From Streptomyces chromofuscus (GTDB lineage: Bacteria; Actinomycetota; Actinomycetes; Streptomycetales; Streptomycetaceae), in NCBI RefSeq assembly GCF_015160875.1, contig NZ_CP063374.1:3534001-3598000 (forward strand): a DNA stretch of 64,000 nucleotides. Reading direction: 5' to 3'. A model generated the notes under the pieces. That model searched no databases, was not told the DNA's origin, and was given only the letters and a program-made list of their open reading frames with translations. Within the stretch, counting starts at the first letter, position 1. The number at the start of each line of letters is the position of its first letter. Shown here piece after piece: positions 42,461 to 51,285 of the stretch. Both the position numbers and the translations under genes were made by a program.

Positions 42461-42639
42461 CCACCTCCACGCTGACGTGGTTCAAGAGCAGCTACAGCGG
42501 CAACGACGAGCCCGACTGCGTCGAGGTCGCCATGTCCCACCCCGCCGTCCACGTCCGCGACTCCAAGGACCGGCACCGCGCCCCCCTCGCCTTCGGGCAG
42601 CGCGCTTGGCGCGACTTCGTCGAACTGGTCGTCGACTGA
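42457..42639 (+). CDS. DUF397 protein (second copy)
   Basis: This 60-aa protein is translated from an ATGA overlap with the XRE gene. It has the family core LTWFKSSYSGNDEPDCVEVA, HVRDSKDRHRAPLAFGQRAW, and ends RDFVELVVD. It is the likely modulator of the upstream regulator. Confidence 0.88.
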   Translation: MTTSTLTWFKSSYSGNDEPDCVEVAMSHPAVHVRDSKDRHRAPLAFGQRAWRDFVELVVD

Positions 42640-42705
42640 CGGCAGGTGTCGCACCACCTCGGTTCGGTGGGCGTGGGCATGCCCCGACGTTGGTAGGAAG
42701 ACGGC

Positions 42706-43221
42706 ATGTCCACATCCATCTCAGGCACCACCAGACGCACGCTGCCCGTGGCCGCCGCCGCCCTCACCGGCACCGTGGCCCTCTACATGGCCCTCGTCGC
42801 CTTCGGGAACATCACGGACTTCGGCACCAACCAGGACTTCGTCCGGCATGTCCTGGCCATGGACACGACGTTCAAGGACGAGGACCTGATGTGGCGGGCC
42901 GTCACGGACACCGCGCTCCAGGACGCGGCGTACGTCGCGATCATCGCGTGGGAGACGGTCGCCGCGCTCGTCCTCGTTGCCGGTACGTGGTTCTGGGCGC
43001 GCGGCCCGCACCCGCTGGCGCGGCGGATCTCGACGTACGGCCTGCTGATGGTGATGCTGCTGTTCGGCGCCGGGTTCGTCGGGATCGGCGGCGAGTGGTT
43101 CGCCATGTGGCAGTCCGAGGACTGGAACGGGCTGGACGCGGCGACCCGGGTGTTCCTGCTGAGCGGGGTCGTGCTGCTCGTGAACCACCTGCCCGGCGGG
43201 CAGGCCGACCCGGCTACTTGA
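42706..43221 (+). CDS. DUF2165 small integral membrane protein
   Basis: This 171-aa protein has four membrane spans (VAAAALTGTVALYMALVAFG, AAYVAIIAWETVAALVLVAG, ISTYGLLMVMLLFGAGFVGI, VFLLSGVVLLVNHLP). FGNITDFGTNQDFVRHVLAMDTTF between spans 1 and 2 and the final EWFAMWQSEDWNG are diagnostic of DUF2165. No function is known for the family. It starts 66 bases after the DUF397 gene and overlaps the end of the convergent next gene by 8 bases. Confidence 0.82.
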   Translation: MSTSISGTTRRTLPVAAAALTGTVALYMALVAFGNITDFGTNQDFVRHVLAMDTTFKDEDLMWRAVTDTALQDAAYVAIIAWETVAALVLVAGTWFWARGPHPLARRISTYGLLMVMLLFGAGFVGIGGEWFAMWQSEDWNGLDAATRVFLLSGVVLLVNHLPGGQADPAT

Positions 43222-43789
43222 CGACCGTCACCTTCGTCCCCGCCGTCCCGAACGTCCACAGTGCCGACCCGTCGGCCGACTTCATGCGGATACCGCCGGT
43301 CTGGGTGCCGGCGGCGGCCGGCGGGGGCGAGGAGCCGTCCACCGCGGCGGAGAAGGCGATGTTCACGCCGGACTTGGCGGCGAAGTAGACGACGTGCTCG
43401 ATCTCCACGCCGTCGGAGCCGGTGGTGGCGTCGGTGCGGGTGCCCACGGTGTACGTGCCGGGGTCGGGGTCGACCGTGCCGGGCCACACCGTGAACGTGC
43501 GGCGGGGGCTGTCACTGGCGTCGACCAGCCACACCCGCCGCTCCCCCAGCGAGTACACGATCCGCCGCCCCGTCCCCGAGCCGTCGGGCACGGCCGCCGG
43601 GGCGGGCTTGCTCGGCGTGGGCGCGGCGCTCGCGGACGCGGAGGGGCTGGGCCGGGTCGCCGTCGCCGTGGCCGCGGGGCGCGGCCCCTGCTCGGCCTGC
43701 ACGGTCAGCACGACGACCGCCGCGATCGCCCCCACGGTCAGGCCGGACACCCAGGCCCACGAGGGAAGCCGTCGGGCAGGCACGGGCAC
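43214..43789 (-). CDS. Membrane-anchored L,D-transpeptidase-like protein without catalytic Cys
   Basis: This 191-aa protein has one N-terminal span (WAWVSGLTVGAIAAVVVLTV), a Thr/Ser/Ala/Pro-rich wall-spanning linker, and a C-terminal domain (RIVYSLGERRVWLVDASDSP, PDPGTYTVGTRTDATTGSDG, GIRMKSADGSALWTFGTAGT). The strand order resembles YkuD-type L,D-transpeptidases, but the HGT...S-x-G-C active site is absent. It likely binds the wall rather than crosslinking it. The GTG start follows AGGAG. Confidence 0.65.
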   Translation of the reverse strand: MPVPARRLPSWAWVSGLTVGAIAAVVVLTVQAEQGPRPAATATATRPSPSASASAAPTPSKPAPAAVPDGSGTGRRIVYSLGERRVWLVDASDSPRRTFTVWPGTVDPDPGTYTVGTRTDATTGSDGVEIEHVVYFAAKSGVNIAFSAAVDGSSPPPAAAGTQTGGIRMKSADGSALWTFGTAGTKVTVVK

Positions 43790-43862
43790 GCATCTCCTCA
43801 GTCTCCGACCCCCGCCATCGAGGGTCGGATCATCGTACTGTGCGCGCCCGAACGCCCTTCCC

Positions 43863-46448
43863 TCAGTCCAGCACCGGCAGCAGCTCCGGCAGGTGGCCGT
43901 CCGAGGCCGCCGCCGCCTTCCGCCGTTCCTCCGGGACCTCGCCGTACAGCGTGGTGCGGGGGCGGGACGGGCGGCCCGCCGCCTCGGCCACCGCCACCAG
44001 GTCGCGGACCGACTTGTACGAGCCGTACGACGAGCCCGCCATGCGGGAGATCGTCTCCTCCATCAGCGTGCCGCCCAGGTCGTTCGCGCCGGAGCGGAGC
44101 ATCTCTGCCGCCCCCTCCGTGCCCAATTTGACCCAACTTGTCTGGATGTTGGGGATGTGGGGGTGCAGCAGCAGCCGGGCCATCGCCGTCACCGCGCGGT
44201 TGTCGCGCATCGAGGGGCCGGGGCGGGCGATGCCGGCCAGGTAGACGGGCGCGTTGGTGTGGATGAACGGGAGCGTGACGAACTCCGTGAAGCCGCCCGT
44301 GCGCTGCTGGATGCGGGCCAGCGTGCGCAGGTGGCCGAGCCAGTGGCGGGGCTGGTCCACGTGGCCGTACATCATCGTGGAGGAGGAGCGGATGCCGAGT
44401 TCGTGGGCCGTCTCGACGACCTCGATCCACGTCGCGGTGGGCAGCTTGCCCTTGGTGAGGATCCAGCGGACCTCGTCGTCCAGGATCTCCGCCGCCGTGC
44501 CGGGGATGGAGTCCAGTCCCGCCTCCTTCGCCGCCGTCAGCCACTCCCGCACCGACATGCCGGTCCGGGTCGCGCCGTTGACCACCTCCATCGGTGAGAA
44601 GGCGTGCACGTGCATGCCGGGGACCCGGGCCTTCACGGCCCGCGCGATGTCGAAGTACGCCGTCCCGGGCAGGTCGGGGTGGATGCCGCCCTGCATGCAC
44701 ACCTCCACCGCGCCCACGTCCCAGGCCTGCTGGGCGCGGTCCGCCACCTGGTCCAGCGACAGGGTGTACGCGTCGGCGTCCGTGCGGCGCTGCGCGAAGG
44801 CGCAGAACCGGCAGCCGGTGTAACAGACGTTGGTGAAGTTGATGTTGCGGGTGACGATGTACGTCACGTCGTCGCCGACGACCGACGCGCGCACGTCGTC
44901 CGCGATGCGGGTGAGGGCGTCCAGCGCCGGGCCGTCCGCGTGGAGGAGGGCCAGCGCCTCGTCGTCCGTCAGCCGGGTCGGGTCGTCGGCCGCCGTCCTC
45001 AGCGCCGCGCGCACGTCGGTGTCGATGCGCTCCGGGGCCATGCCGGGGGCGGCGGCCTCGCGCAGGGCGCCCCAGTCGCCGTACACCTCGTCGAAGTCGT
45101 CGCGGCGGTCCGACGTACGGCCCTCGGTGTCGATCGTGGCGTGCAGGTCGGTGCGGCCGGACGACACGAACGCCTCGTCCGGCTCCTGCCAGGGCAGCCC
45201 CTCGGGCAGCGCTCCGGGGCGCGCGAGGCCCGTCTCGGGGTCGGCGAGGGCGCGGACGTGCGGGAGCAGACGGGGGTCGAGCCAGGGCTCGCCGCGGGTG
45301 ACGAACTCCGGGTACACGCAGAGACGTTCCCGCAGCGTGAAGCCGGCGGCTTCCGACCTCGCCGCGAGCTCCTCGATCTGCGGCCAGGGCCGTTCCGGGT
45401 TCACGTGGTCGATGGTCAGCGGGGAGACGCCGCCCCAGTCGTCGATGCCGGCGCCGATCAGCCGCTCGTACTCGGCGTCCACCAGGTTCGGCGGGGCCTG
45501 CAGGCAGGCCGCCGGGCCCATGATGTGCCGCGCCACCGCCACCGTCGCGACCAGCTCGTCCAGTTCGGCGTCCGGCATGCCGCGCATCGCCGTGTCCGGC
45601 TTGGCGCGGAAGTTCTGGATGATCAGTTCCTGGATGCCGTGGTAGGCCCGGGAGACGCGGCGCAGCGCGAACAGGGACTCGGCGCGCTCCTCGTAGGTCT
45701 CGCCGATGCCGATGAGGATGCCGGACGTGAAGGGCACGGACGACCGGCCCGCGTCCTCCAGCACCCGCAGCCGTACGGCCGGTTCCTTGTCCGGGGAGCC
45801 GTGGTGCGGGCCGCCGGGCTGCGACCACAGGCGCTCGGCCGTCGTCTCCAGCATCATGCCCATGCTCGGCGCCACGGGCTTCAGGCGCTGGAAGTCCGTC
45901 CAGGTCATGACGCCCGGGTTCAGGTGGGGCAGCAGGCCCGTCTCCTCCAAGATGCGGATGGAGACGGCGCGGACGTAGGCAATGGTGTCGTCGTAGCCGT
46001 GGGCGTCGAGCCACTCGCGCGCCTCGGGCCAGCGGTCCTCGGGCTTGTCGCCGAGGGTGATCAGGGCTTCCTTGCAGCCGAGGGCCGCGCCCTTGCGGGC
46101 GATGTCGAGGACCTCGTCCGGCGACATGAACATCCCGTGCCCGGCGCGGCGCAGCTTGCCGGGCACGGTGACGAACGTGCAGTAGTGGCACTTGTCGCGG
46201 CACAGGCGGGTCAGGGGGATGAAGACGCTCTTCGAGTACGTGATGACGCCGGGGCGGCCGGCCGCTTCCAGTCCCGCGTCCCGCACCCGGGCGGCGGACG
46301 CGGCGAGGTCCTTCAGTGCCTCGCCGCGGGCCTGGAGCAGTACGGCCGCCTCGCTGACGTCGAGGGCGACGCCGTCACGGGCGCGTTTGAGGGCGCGACG
46401 CAGGGAGTTCTCGGTGGGTCCGGTTCCGGAGGTCGCGGAAGTCGTCAT
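43863..46448 (-). CDS. fbiC: FO synthase (CofG/CofH fusion), F420 biosynthesis
   Basis: This 861-aa bifunctional radical SAM enzyme makes 7,8-didemethyl-8-hydroxy-5-deazariboflavin (FO), the chromophore of coenzyme F420, from tyrosine and 5-amino-6-ribitylaminouracil. The CofG half carries CRDKCHYC (Cys 83, 87, 90) and the CofH half CYTGCRFC (about 541-548), each holding a 4Fe-4S cluster. Actinobacteria fuse the two, as here, and the length is normal. The gene next on the same strand upstream is an F420-dependent oxidoreductase. S. coelicolor has fbiC in the same chromosomal neighbourhood as afsR. Confidence 0.95.
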   Translation of the reverse strand: MTTSATSGTGPTENSLRRALKRARDGVALDVSEAAVLLQARGEALKDLAASAARVRDAGLEAAGRPGVITYSKSVFIPLTRLCRDKCHYCTFVTVPGKLRRAGHGMFMSPDEVLDIARKGAALGCKEALITLGDKPEDRWPEAREWLDAHGYDDTIAYVRAVSIRILEETGLLPHLNPGVMTWTDFQRLKPVAPSMGMMLETTAERLWSQPGGPHHGSPDKEPAVRLRVLEDAGRSSVPFTSGILIGIGETYEERAESLFALRRVSRAYHGIQELIIQNFRAKPDTAMRGMPDAELDELVATVAVARHIMGPAACLQAPPNLVDAEYERLIGAGIDDWGGVSPLTIDHVNPERPWPQIEELAARSEAAGFTLRERLCVYPEFVTRGEPWLDPRLLPHVRALADPETGLARPGALPEGLPWQEPDEAFVSSGRTDLHATIDTEGRTSDRRDDFDEVYGDWGALREAAAPGMAPERIDTDVRAALRTAADDPTRLTDDEALALLHADGPALDALTRIADDVRASVVGDDVTYIVTRNINFTNVCYTGCRFCAFAQRRTDADAYTLSLDQVADRAQQAWDVGAVEVCMQGGIHPDLPGTAYFDIARAVKARVPGMHVHAFSPMEVVNGATRTGMSVREWLTAAKEAGLDSIPGTAAEILDDEVRWILTKGKLPTATWIEVVETAHELGIRSSSTMMYGHVDQPRHWLGHLRTLARIQQRTGGFTEFVTLPFIHTNAPVYLAGIARPGPSMRDNRAVTAMARLLLHPHIPNIQTSWVKLGTEGAAEMLRSGANDLGGTLMEETISRMAGSSYGSYKSVRDLVAVAEAAGRPSRPRTTLYGEVPEERRKAAAASDGHLPELLPVLD

Positions 46449-46549
46449 TCTTCGAGCATACGGTCGAGCTCCGCCGGTTCAGCGGGGCCGGGGGTGGCTC
46501 CGGGGACCGCGGTGCGTTGCCGGGTGCGGGCTCGTTGTGGCTGGTCGCT

Positions 46550-46586
46550 CCCCCACTCTCGGCTTCGCTCGAGCGGGGACCCCCGT
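46550..46586. repeat. Streptomyces-type intergenic palindrome
   Basis: GCTCCCCCACTCTCGGCTTC followed by GCTCGAGCGGGGACCCC is a hairpin-forming element that I recall as being very common between Streptomyces genes. Here it lies between fbiC and the LLM oxidoreductase gene and can act as a terminator on either strand. Confidence 0.6.
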
Positions 46587-46646
46587 CGCGGCGGAGCCGC
46601 ACGTCGATGCGGTCCCGCGCCCCGGGCCGACTGCCCGTCCGCTCGG

Positions 46647-47492
46647 CTACACGTACTCGGCATACGCGTCCAACACCCGCACTACCTCCGCGTCGCCGGC
46701 CGGGGGCAGTTGCACCACGACCTCCTCGATGCCCAGCTCCGCGTAGTGCGCGAGCTTGCCCGGGGCGGGGTGGACGGCGTACGGGACGACCTGGAGCGCG
46801 GACGGGTCGCGGCCGGCGTCGGACCAGGCGGCGCGCAGCCGGGGCAGCGACTCGGACAGGCCGCGCCCACCGATCGGCAGCCAGCCGTCGGCGTACTCGC
46901 AGATGTGCGCGAACAGCTTCGGGCCCGCGGCGCCGCCGACGAGCGTGCGGGGACCGACGACCGGGCCGCGCGGCTTCTGCACGGGCTTGGGGTGGGCGTG
47001 ACTGGCACGCACACCGCCGAACTCGCCCTGGTAGGCGACCGGTTCCTCCGACCACAGCGCCCGCATCAACCCCATCCGGTCCCGGACCAACTCGCGTCGC
47101 GTCCGCCACTCGACGCCGTGGTCGGCGGCTTCCTCCACGTTCCAGCCGAAGCCGAGGCCGAGGGTGAAGCGGCCGCCGGAGAGATGGTCGAGGGTCGCGA
47201 CCTGCTTGGCCAGGTCGATCGGGTCGTGCTGGGCGACCAGGGTGATGCCGGTGCCGAGACCGAGGCGCTCGGTGACGGCGGCGGCCTGGCCGAGGGCGAC
47301 GAACGGGTCGAGGGTGCGGCCGTACTCGGGAGGCAGGTCGCCACCCGCCGGGTACGGGCTGGTCCGCTCGACCGGGATGTGGGTGTGCTCGGGCAGGTAC
47401 AGCCCGGCGAAGCCCCGCTGCTCCAGCTCACGGGCGAGCCTGGTCGGGGTGATGGTCTCGTCCGTGAGGAAGACGGTGACGGAGATGCGCAT
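46647..47492 (-). CDS. LLM-class F420-dependent oxidoreductase
   Basis: This 281-aa TIM-barrel enzyme of the luciferase-like superfamily carries a glycine-rich cofactor region (HLSGGRFTLGLGFGWNVEEA, VGPRTLVGGAAGPKLFAH) and IPVERTSPYPAGGDLPPEYG, typical of streptomycete F420 members. It transfers hydride from reduced F420 to an unknown substrate. It sits upstream of fbiC on the same strand with a gap of about 200 bases, which supports F420 rather than FMN as cofactor. Confidence 0.88.
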   Translation of the reverse strand: MRISVTVFLTDETITPTRLARELEQRGFAGLYLPEHTHIPVERTSPYPAGGDLPPEYGRTLDPFVALGQAAAVTERLGLGTGITLVAQHDPIDLAKQVATLDHLSGGRFTLGLGFGWNVEEAADHGVEWRTRRELVRDRMGLMRALWSEEPVAYQGEFGGVRASHAHPKPVQKPRGPVVGPRTLVGGAAGPKLFAHICEYADGWLPIGGRGLSESLPRLRAAWSDAGRDPSALQVVPYAVHPAPGKLAHYAELGIEEVVVQLPPAGDAEVVRVLDAYAEYV

Positions 47493-47621
47493 GCCCCATC
47501 TCTACCGGGGGAACGGCCATCTGTCCATACCGACCAGTCGGTATCACGTCGTCCCAGGATTGCTCAGGAGTGTCGCCCCGAGGTGTTCCGCAGTTCACTC
47601 CGTGCGCCCATCCTGGTCGGC

Positions 47622-49139
47622 ATGTGTGACGACGACGCAGGGATCGGAAGACGCACGCTGTTCGTGACGGGTGCCGCCGCCGCGCTGACGCTCTCGAGCG
47701 TGAGCTTCGCGTCGGCTGCCGACCGGCAGCAGACCAGGACCGTACGGGGCACGCTCCCGCCCGGTTCCCCCGACTTCGTGTACCTACCGGTCGAAGTCCC
47801 CTCCGGCGTAGGGGAGCTGAGGGTTGCCTACACCTACGACCGCCCCGCCGTCCCGGCCGGCACGGCGGGCAACGCCCTGGACATCGGCATCTTCGACGAA
47901 CGCGGCACCGAGCTGGGCGGCCGGGGCTTCCGCGGCTGGTCGGGCGGGGCCCGCACGGAGTTCTTCCTCCGCGCGGACGACGCGACCCCCGGCTACCTCC
48001 CCGGCCCGGTGCGCAGCGGCACCTGGCACATCGCGCTGGGCCCGTACACGGTGGCGCCGCAGGGGCTGACGTACGAGATCACGATCACGCTGACGTACGG
48101 CGAGCCCGGTACCGCCGTCGAGCCGGTGTACCCGCCGGACCGGGCGAAGGGCCGGGGCCGGGACTGGTACCGGGGCGACTGCCATCTGCACTCCTGGTAC
48201 TCCGACGGCCGCCGCACCCCCGCCGAGATCGGGGCGCTGGCGCGGGCGGCCGGACTGGACTTCGTCAACAGCTCGGAGCACAACACGCACTCCGCGCACG
48301 CCCACTGGGCGGACGTGGCGGGCGACGACCTGCTGGTCATGCTGGGCGAGGAGGTCACGACCCGCAACGGTCACGTGGTCGCGATCGGCACCGACCCCGG
48401 CACGTTCGTCGACTGGCGCTACCGGGCCCGCGACAACCGCTACGGCCGGTTCGCCCGGCAGATCCGCAAGGCGGGCGGCCTGGTCGTGCCGGCCCATCCG
48501 CACGCCACCTGCATCGGCTGCAACTGGAAGTTCGGCTTCGGCGAGGCGGACGCCATCGAGGTGTGGAACGGTCCCTGGACGCCCGACGACGAGATGGCGC
48601 TGGCCGACTGGGACAGCATGCTGGTCGCGTCCGTGCGCGGCGAGGGGCGGGAGGCGGGGCGGGACTGGATCCCGGCCATGGGCAGCAGCGACGCCCACCG
48701 GGCCCCGGACGCCGTCGGCCATCCGCAGACCGTCGTCCTCGCCGACGACCTGACCCGGGAGGCGATCCAGGAGGGCATCCGCGCGGGACGGTCGTACGTC
48801 GCCGAGTCGGCGGCCGTGTCCCTGTCCCTCACGGCCTCCGGCGGACGCGGCGCGCACGCCGGTGTCGGGGAGCGGCTGGAGGTCGGCCGGGACACGCCGG
48901 TGACCGTGCGCCTGGAGGTGAGCGGGGCCCCGCGCTGCGTCGTGCGGTTCGTCACCGACCAGGGCGTCCTGCACACCAGCGCGCCGCTGCCGGTGGCCGG
49001 TTCGGGGGCCGTGGAGTGGCGTACGACGCCCTCGTACGCCGCGTACGTACGGGCCGAACTGCGCCACGAGGCGGCCCTGGGCCCCCTGCCTGGCCCGATG
49101 GCGGCGTTCACCAACCCGGTGTTCCTGGGCGCACGGTAA
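47622..49139 (+). CDS. Tat-exported CehA/McbA-type PHP metallohydrolase
   Basis: This 505-aa protein opens with a twin-arginine signal (IGRRTLFVTGAAAALTLSSV, cleavage near ASA), so it folds with its metals before export. A beta domain of about 150 residues precedes the PHP phosphoesterase: GDCHLHSWYSDGRRTPAEIG, FVNSSEHNTHSAHA, VVPAHPHATCIGC and AMGSSDAHRAPDAVG supply the His/Asp metal ligands. CehA/McbA proteins are carbaryl hydrolases or phosphoesterases outside the cell. The substrate here is unknown. It is monocistronic and convergent with the endonuclease/phosphatase gene. Confidence 0.88.
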   Translation: MCDDDAGIGRRTLFVTGAAAALTLSSVSFASAADRQQTRTVRGTLPPGSPDFVYLPVEVPSGVGELRVAYTYDRPAVPAGTAGNALDIGIFDERGTELGGRGFRGWSGGARTEFFLRADDATPGYLPGPVRSGTWHIALGPYTVAPQGLTYEITITLTYGEPGTAVEPVYPPDRAKGRGRDWYRGDCHLHSWYSDGRRTPAEIGALARAAGLDFVNSSEHNTHSAHAHWADVAGDDLLVMLGEEVTTRNGHVVAIGTDPGTFVDWRYRARDNRYGRFARQIRKAGGLVVPAHPHATCIGCNWKFGFGEADAIEVWNGPWTPDDEMALADWDSMLVASVRGEGREAGRDWIPAMGSSDAHRAPDAVGHPQTVVLADDLTREAIQEGIRAGRSYVAESAAVSLSLTASGGRGAHAGVGERLEVGRDTPVTVRLEVSGAPRCVVRFVTDQGVLHTSAPLPVAGSGAVEWRTTPSYAAYVRAELRHEAALGPLPGPMAAFTNPVFLGAR

Positions 49140-49151
49140 CGGCGTCCCGCG

Positions 49152-49970
49152 TCACCCGGAGGCCAGCTCGGCCACGACCGCCGCGTGGTCGGAGGGCCAG
49201 ACGCCGTCCACCGGACCGTCGCCCGCCCGCCGGACCGAGCGGACGTGGCCGAGTCCGTCCGGGCCGGGCGGGCCGACGTGGATGTAGTCGATGCGGGCGC
49301 CGGGCGAGTGGCCGGCGGCGAGGTACGGGTTCGCCGGGTCCCAGGTGAGGGACGGGGCGCCCGGGTCGGCGTACTCCCAGGCGTCGACGAGGACCTGGCG
49401 GGGGACGGCCGGGGCGGTGCGGTGGCCGCCGAAGAGGCGGATCTCGTCCGAGTCGGGCGAGGCGTTGAAGTCGCCGGTGACGACCGGCGGGAACGGCGTG
49501 CCGCCCCGGTGCACGGCGACGAACTCGGCGAGCGCGGTGACCTGACGGCAGCGGGTGGCCGAGGCGTGCGCCGCCGAGGTGAGGTGGGCGGTGAAGAAGG
49601 GCACGCCGTACGACGGTGCGGCCAGGCGCGTGTAGAGGGCGAGGCGGCCGTCGTCGACGTCCGTGGGCGCCGGGAGGGGGAGGACGGCCTGTTCGGTGAT
49701 GGGCCAGCGGCTGAGGACGGCGTTGCCGATGCCGACGGTGGGATCGCCTATGCGGCGCTGCCAGCGTTCGGGGGCGTGCGAGGGGGCCCACGTCCAGTGC
49801 AGGCCCAGTTCGCCGGCCAGCCACTCGGCGACGTTCTCGCCCCCGGCCTCCCACACCTCCTGCAGGCCCACGACGTCGGGGCGCAGCTCGCGCAGCGCGC
49901 CGAGGATCGCCTTCTGCCGCTCCGCCCAGGGCCCGAACCGCCACCACAGGTTCCAGGTCACGACCTGCAT
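49152..49970 (-). CDS. Endonuclease/exonuclease/phosphatase family protein
   Basis: This 272-aa enzyme has the EEP fold: MQVVTWNLWW (Asn), VVGLQEVWEAGGENV (Glu metal ligand), VVTGDFNASPDSDEIRLF (GDFN) and WPSDHAAVVAELA (SDHxxV). The group includes DNases, sphingomyelinases and phosphatases, and no feature selects one. No signal peptide is present. The ATG at 49970 with GAGGA 8 bases upstream is chosen over the ATG at 50006. It is divergent from the disrupted nitroreductase gene at 50051. Confidence 0.85.
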   Translation of the reverse strand: MQVVTWNLWWRFGPWAERQKAILGALRELRPDVVGLQEVWEAGGENVAEWLAGELGLHWTWAPSHAPERWQRRIGDPTVGIGNAVLSRWPITEQAVLPLPAPTDVDDGRLALYTRLAAPSYGVPFFTAHLTSAAHASATRCRQVTALAEFVAVHRGGTPFPPVVTGDFNASPDSDEIRLFGGHRTAPAVPRQVLVDAWEYADPGAPSLTWDPANPYLAAGHSPGARIDYIHVGPPGPDGLGHVRSVRRAGDGPVDGVWPSDHAAVVAELASG

Positions 49971-50050
49971 GCCCACCGTCCTCGTCGCACCGCGTCCGAG
50001 GACCATTGAAGCAACACCGGCCCCGTGACGACACAGGAGACCGCACCCCG

Positions 50051-51216
50051 ATGAGCCGTATCGACGACCTCGGATTCCGCGCCGCCACGACCGTCCAGCG
50101 CCGCGTCCTCAACCGTTCCTGAAGACTGAGCGGGAGTGAGTCCTGTTGCCAGGGCTCATGCTCAGCCGAACGCCCCGAACGGTGTTGGGCGTTCTGGTCC
50201 ACCGCGTTCGCTCTGCGTCCGGCGCGCACGGATCGTGTCCGTGGTCCGGGGATGCGGGAGCGGTTTCCCTCGCGCCCTGGAGCCACCGATTCGGCCTGGA
50301 CGGTCCGATGCCCCGCACGATCACTCCGGTCGTGTGGGGGCGGTGCCGTCCGTCGCCGGATCGGGTGCCCCAGGGCGCGTCTGCCGATCGCCACTGCTGC
50401 CGCGTCGTGGCGAGTGGGTTTCCTGGTTTTGTGTTGAGGGGTTCTTGCCAGTGCTGGGCGCCCCAGCGGGAGGTGTAGGCCGGGTCGACGGCGACGATGG
50501 GGATGCCGAGTTCGGCCGCCATGGACACGAGCCGGGCCCGCAGCTTGCTGACGGGCATGCCGGAGATGAGATTGCGGAAGCGCTTGCGCCGGCCGTGCTT
50601 CTCGCGGGTGGTCTCCGCCTGGAAGTCGAGGTCCTCGATCGCGATGGCGAGGCCGTGGCGTTTGGCCCAGTGCAGCAGGCGAATCAGGGCATGGCGGACC
50701 TGGGCATCGCGGTGGGCGGCCGTGCCGGACAGGTCGTAGTCGAAGCGAAGTGGTTCGCCGACCGGGTTGCCGTGGGCATCCAGGCGCCATGCGGCCAAGT
50801 GGTCTGCGTTGGTGTCCACACCGATCAGGCCCCTGACACGGGCAGCCTCCAGTGGCACGGTGTGCACCAGTGGGATCGTCCACGACGCGGTCAGGTACCA
50901 GCGGCCCCGGTCGGTGTCCTCGTGGATGCGGTACGCCACGGCCCGGTTGGTGGTGACGCGGTCGGCCCACTGCTCGCCCCGGTGCGCGAACGCCGCCCGG
51001 GCGGTGAGGACGTACCGGCCGTGCGGCGCGTTCGCCAGGAGGGTGCGGGTGCGGCTCGGCGGACGGTGGTACGAGGGCACGGCTCACCTCCTGGCGGACG
51101 ACGACCCGAGGGCCCGGCTGCGGGCCCTGCCGAGGGTCAACAGCGCGGCGGTGCGGGCGATCGGCACGAACCTGCTGACGGTGCGGGTGGACCTGGCGGA
51201 CCGCGACACCGCCTGA
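50051..51216 (+). pseudogene. Deazaflavin-dependent nitroreductase gene broken by an IS relic
   Basis: The first 21 codons (MSRIDDLGFRAATTVQRRVL) and a block reading RVRVRLGGRWYEGTAHLLAD, DDPRARLRALPRVNSAAVRA, TNLLTVRVDLADRDTA at 51043-51216 match the N- and C-terminal parts of DDN-type F420-dependent reductases. About 75 residues between them are missing and replaced by the IS-derived DNA at about 50115-51040. The family is normally about 150 aa. It was probably F420-dependent, like its neighbours. Confidence 0.75.
50115..51040 (-). mobile_element. IS200/IS605-type tnpB relic
   Basis: On the minus strand the frame ending at 50109 carries RuvC landmarks of TnpB: GLIGVDTNADHLAAW (first Asp), AIAIEDLDF (Glu), and VDPAYTSRWGAQHWQEPLNT (third part). 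A frameshift near 50440 shifts the conserved region (AVAIGRRALGHPIRRR) into another frame. The N-terminal half of TnpB is missing and no tnpA is present. It interrupts a reductase gene. A guide-RNA-bearing end would be expected near 50115-50200, but a hairpin could not be confirmed by eye. Confidence 0.75.
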
Positions 51217-51285
51217 CGGCCGTTCGAGGGAGGCCGACGCGTGGCGCGCCGGGGCCGGGCCGGAGAAGTCCTACGTTCACCTCGT

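Noticed and set aside
44604..47621. Plus-strand open frame running through the fbiC region into the PHP hydrolase
   Set aside because: It is antisense to fbiC and the LLM gene, which carry the radical SAM Cys motifs. The hydrolase starts at ATG 47622 with a Tat signal.
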